From positions 1 to 18,034 of the forward strand of contig CABRZA010000034.1 of assembly GCA_902475285.1 (NCBI GenBank): DNA of 18,034 nt, given 5' to 3'. How positions within the stretch are numbered: position 1 is the first letter of the stretch; every line of letters starts with the position of its first letter. The notes under the pieces were generated by a model that was given only the letters and a program-made list of their open reading frames with translations, searched no databases and was not told where the DNA came from. Shown piece after piece: positions 15,541 to 18,034 of this stretch. The DNA is from an uncultured Porphyromonadaceae bacterium. Lineage in GTDB: Bacteria > Bacteroidota > Bacteroidia > Bacteroidales > Muribaculaceae. A program made the translations under genes and the position numbers.

Positions 15541-16971
15541 ATGAATAAACTGCCTAAAATTCTTGCCTTGGGCGTATGTGTCCTGGCATCGTCGGCGGCT
15601 GTGTCGGCCGTCGAACGTCCTGTTTCCGAGCAGGATAAGGTAATTCTCCACGCATGGACCTGGAGCCTCGACACAATCGCCAACAATATGAAGCTCATTG
15701 CCGACGCCGGCTACGACATCGTGCAGACTTCGCCCGTGCAGCGCTGCTTCGTGGGCGACAACGGCGGCCGTGCCCTTTTCAGCCAGCCCGGCGACAGCGT
15801 GATGGGCAAATGGTACTATTACTATCAGCCCACCGACTGGCAGATAGGAAACTACATGCTCGGCGACCGCGATCAGTTCAAGGCCATGTGCGACTCGGCA
15901 TACAAGTATGGCGTGAAGGTCATTGTCGACGTCCTGCCCAACCATACAGCTGTCGACCACACCGCCGTTCTCCCCCCTCTCGACAATGCCGTGGGCGGAC
16001 ACGACAAGCTCTTCCACGCCAACGGCCTCAACGATATAAGAGACTACAACGACCGCTACCAATGCACCACCGGCAAGATGGGCGGCCTTCCCGACGTGAA
16101 TACCGAAAATCCTGATTTTCAGTATTATTATCTCCAATACGTCAACGACCTCATAAACCTCGGTGCCCGCGGCTTCCGCTACGATACCGCCAAGCATATC
16201 GGGCTGCCCTCCGACCCGGTCGACGCACGCGCCGAGCGCAACAACTTCTGGGATATAGCCACTGGTCGCGAAGGCGTGCGCGGGCTCTCGATTCTCATGC
16301 CCGACAGCCTCTACATCTACGGAGAGGTGCTTCAGGACCGCAACGTGAAGGAAACCGAATATGACGACTACATGGACCTCACCGCCAGCGCCTACGGCCA
16401 CGCACTGCGCAATGTGCTCAATGCCGGCGACGCTCGCGCCGAGAATCTTCTCGACTGGCATCACCCATCGGCTCCCGAGGCTTTGGTGACATGGGTGGAG
16501 AGCCACGACACCTACTGCAATCAGCATGAGTCGGCAAACCTGACCGACGATCAGATACGTGTTGGCTGGGTATTCCTCGCCGCACGCGCCACGGGCCGTC
16601 CGCTCTTTTTCAGCCGTCCCGAGGGCAGCACTCGCGAGAATTATTGGGGCACCAACCGCATAGGCAACCGCGGCAACGACGAGTTCTTCCACCCGCAGGT
16701 GGTGGCCGCCAACAAGTTCCGCCACGCCATGGCCGGCAAGCCCGAGGCCGTGACATTCGCCGACAACGGCGCCCTCGCCATGGTGCAGCGCGGCAACGCA
16801 GGTCTGGCGCTCGTCAACTTCTCCGACAAGGATGTCAAGGCCAAGATGGCTACACAGCTTCCCGACGGCACTTACACCGACGCCGTCAGCGGCGCCACGT
16901 TCAAGGTTGCCAAGGGTGTCCTCATCGGCAAGTGCGCGCCTCTCGGCACCTACATACTCTACGCCGAATAA
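15541..16971 (+). CDS. Secreted GH13 alpha-amylase (Bacillus AmyE-like)
   Basis: The protein has 476 residues with a Sec signal peptide (about 1-23, ending VSA) and no lipobox. It hydrolyses internal alpha-1,4 bonds of starch or glycogen. All four conserved GH13 regions are present: VIVDVLPNH (D130, H135), GFRYDTAKHI (nucleophile D215), YGEVL (acid/base E262) and VTWVESHDTYCN (H322, D323). The phrases YMDLTASAYGHALR, RPLFFSRPEGS, IGNRGN and MAGKPE recall Bacillus subtilis AmyE, pointing to subfamily GH13_28. The C-terminal 80 residues look like domain C. Length matches a catalytic core without a starch-binding module. Unlike typical Bacteroidota amylases it has no susC or susD partner beside it. 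It probably acts in the periplasm or outside the cell. The gene is monocistronic and is closed by the terminator at 16993-17028. Confidence 0.95.
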   Translation: MNKLPKILALGVCVLASSAAVSAVERPVSEQDKVILHAWTWSLDTIANNMKLIADAGYDIVQTSPVQRCFVGDNGGRALFSQPGDSVMGKWYYYYQPTDWQIGNYMLGDRDQFKAMCDSAYKYGVKVIVDVLPNHTAVDHTAVLPPLDNAVGGHDKLFHANGLNDIRDYNDRYQCTTGKMGGLPDVNTENPDFQYYYLQYVNDLINLGARGFRYDTAKHIGLPSDPVDARAERNNFWDIATGREGVRGLSILMPDSLYIYGEVLQDRNVKETEYDDYMDLTASAYGHALRNVLNAGDARAENLLDWHHPSAPEALVTWVESHDTYCNQHESANLTDDQIRVGWVFLAARATGRPLFFSRPEGSTRENYWGTNRIGNRGNDEFFHPQVVAANKFRHAMAGKPEAVTFADNGALAMVQRGNAGLALVNFSDKDVKAKMATQLPDGTYTDAVSGATFKVAKGVLIGKCAPLGTYILYAE

Positions 16972-16992
16972 TTCGCTGATACCTCATAAAAG

Positions 16993-17028
16993 AACTGCCG
17001 CTCCCGGTCGTCGGAAGCGGCAGTTTTT
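16993..17028. terminator. Bidirectional terminator between amylase gene and nagB
   Basis: AACTGCCGCT (16993-17002) is perfectly complementary to AGCGGCAGTT (17016-17025), with two further C-G pairs possible inside after one mismatch. The plus strand continues with a T5 run (17024-17028). On the minus strand the hairpin is followed by CTTTTATG. It serves the two convergent genes, 22 nt from one stop and 15 nt from the other. Confidence 0.88.
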
Positions 17029-17043
17029 ATTATGTAAGGTTTC

Positions 17044-17853
17044 TCAGAGCAGCGTCTCGGGGTCGAGGTTGGCGGCTTCGATGTCCTTGAAGTAGCGGTA
17101 GGTGCCAACCTTGAGCTCGGCGCAGGCGTCCTCGTCGGCTATGATGATTGCGTGCTGGTGCATTTGCAGAGCCGAGATAGTCCACATCTGGCTTACACCG
17201 CCTTCCACGCCGTGGCGAAGGGCACGGGCCTTGTTGTGGCCGTTCACTATGAGCATCACCGAGCGGGCGGCCATCACTGTTCCCACGCCCACGGTGAGGG
17301 CTGTCTTGGGCACGAGGTCGACGTTGTTCTCGAAGAAACGCGAGTTGGCGATGATGGTGTCCTGTGTAAGGGTCTTCATGCGGGTGCGCGACGTAAGCGA
17401 CGAACCCGGCTCGTTGAACGCAATGTGGCCGTCGGGGCCTACACCGCCCATGAACAGGTCGATGCCACCGTAGCTGGCTATCTTGGCCTCGAAACGGGCG
17501 CACTCGGCTTCAAGGTCGGGAGCGTTGCCGTTGAGGATGTTAACATTCTCAGGCTTGATGTTGATGTGGTTGAAGAAGTTGCTCCACATGAAGGTGTGGT
17601 AGCTCTGCTCGTGGTCGCGGGGTATGCCCACGTATTCGTCCATGTTGAAGGTCACGACGTGCTCGAACGAAACCTTGCCTTCCTTGTAGAGTTCGATGAG
17701 GCGGCGGTACATGCCTAAGGGCGAGCTGCCGGTGGGGCAGCCCAGCACGAAGGGTTTGTCGGCGGTGGGCTTGGCGGCGTTGATGCGCGAGGCAACGTAG
17801 TGGGCTGCCCAGCGCGACACGTCGGTGTAGTCTTTTTCAATTATAAGTCTCAT
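17044..17853 (-). CDS. nagB: Glucosamine-6-phosphate deaminase
   Basis: The protein has 269 residues. It converts glucosamine-6-phosphate to fructose-6-phosphate and ammonia, letting amino sugars from mucin, chitin or peptidoglycan enter glycolysis. The catalytic residues fall at the same numbers as in the E. coli enzyme: D72 (FNMDEYVG), and D141, H143 and E148 in [14 protein letters not shown]. The N-terminal phosphate loop [13 protein letters not shown] is present. R158, K160 and Y254, which form the N-acetylglucosamine-6-phosphate allosteric site in E. coli, are also kept, so the enzyme is probably allosterically activated. The ATG at 17851-17853 gives MRLIIEKDY. No nagA is visible. The outer-membrane-like gene upstream ends 46 bp before the start, and no clear promoter was found between them, so the two may be co-transcribed. 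Confidence 0.97.
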   Translation of the reverse strand: MRLIIEKDYTDVSRWAAHYVASRINAAKPTADKPFVLGCPTGSSPLGMYRRLIELYKEGKVSFEHVVTFNMDEYVGIPRDHEQSYHTFMWSNFFNHINIKPENVNILNGNAPDLEAECARFEAKIASYGGIDLFMGGVGPDGHIAFNEPGSSLTSRTRMKTLTQDTIIANSRFFENNVDLVPKTALTVGVGTVMAARSVMLIVNGHNKARALRHGVEGGVSQMWTISALQMHQHAIIIADEDACAELKVGTYRYFKDIEAANLDPETLL

Positions 17854-17899
17854 GTGATGATAATTGTAGGGTATAGTAAGAGGATTGCGTTGGCAATTC

Positions 17900-18034
17900 T
17901 TAGAACAGCCATGCGGCTGTCACGGTCCAGTAGTTGTTCTTGCCTTCGATGGGAGTGGCGTTGAGAGGTGCGTGAAGCACTTCGATGGTCTTGTTCAAGC
18001 CTATGCCGTAGGAGGCGCTCACCTGAAGATGGTT
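17900..18034 (-). CDS. 3' end of a probable outer-membrane beta-barrel protein
   Basis: A minus-strand frame enters from the right edge and ends with TAA (complement of 17900-17902), giving 44 residues. It alternates polar and nonpolar residues as in barrel strands ([19 protein letters not shown]), then a loop, then [11 protein letters not shown]. Ending on phenylalanine after an amphipathic strand is the usual recognition signal for the BAM assembly machine. The family cannot be identified from this piece. It lies just upstream of nagB in the same direction and might be a porin or transporter for amino sugars, but that is only contextual. Confidence 0.6.
   Translation of the reverse strand, partial: NHLQVSASYGIGLNKTIEVLHAPLNATPIEGKNNYWTVTAAWLF

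Noticed and set aside
15418..16725. A 435-codon open frame antisense to the alpha-amylase gene
   Set aside because: The sense strand encodes all GH13 motifs. The antisense product shows only low-complexity hydrophobic and His-rich sequence typical of shadow frames.

Overview
The window looks like chromosomal DNA of a Bacteroidota bacterium, most likely a GC-rich member of the Bacteroidales such as a Muribaculaceae-type gut commensal. The case rests on three things. First, TAnnTTTG-type -7 promoter elements precede almost every transcription unit (989-996, 908-915 minus, 2932-2939, 6964-6971, 10212-10219, 12784-12791, 15456-15463). Second, strong Shine-Dalgarno sequences are scarce. Third, the gene types are characteristic: a TPR-transmembrane-HTH lipoprotein regulator, a stand-alone HsdR_N protein beside holA, and a secreted protein ending in a 'YFNLQGMKV...PGIYI' tail. 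The family-level placement is inference. Coding density is high, no gap reaches 300 bp, and no tRNA, rRNA, CRISPR array, insertion sequence or phage gene was seen.

Left part (1-2961). The window opens with the first codons of a minus-strand gene that runs off the edge. Next is a minus-strand membrane protein that joins a DUF4190-like three-helix region to an ExbD/TolR-like domain. A divergent promoter region leads rightward to a small SecB-fold-like protein and a malic enzyme that lacks the usual C-terminal phosphotransacetylase-like domain.

Central part (2962-9056). A probable operon holds asd (aspartate-semialdehyde dehydrogenase), a CPA2-type cation:proton antiporter and a TrmH/SpoU RNA methyltransferase. 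They are separated by 1 nt and then overlap by 13 nt. A monocistronic TPR-TM-HTH regulator follows, then a convergent HsdR_N-domain protein.

Right part (9112-18034). holA (DNA polymerase III delta) is followed by a large secreted protein whose two fibronectin-III domains each appear to be interrupted by an inserted beta-sandwich domain. Next come an LTA-synthase-like alkaline-phosphatase-superfamily membrane enzyme paired with a PAP2 phosphatase, a secreted GH13 alpha-amylase of the Bacillus AmyE type, and convergently nagB (glucosamine-6-phosphate deaminase). The 3' end of an outer-membrane-barrel-like gene lies at the right edge.

Most of the window is housekeeping, envelope and sugar metabolism. 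I see no complete new multi-gene system. The best leads are the ExbD-domain fusion, the nested FN3 architecture of the secreted protein, the malic enzyme without its PTA domain, and two dyad-symmetric elements that each include a start codon (malic enzyme and asd).
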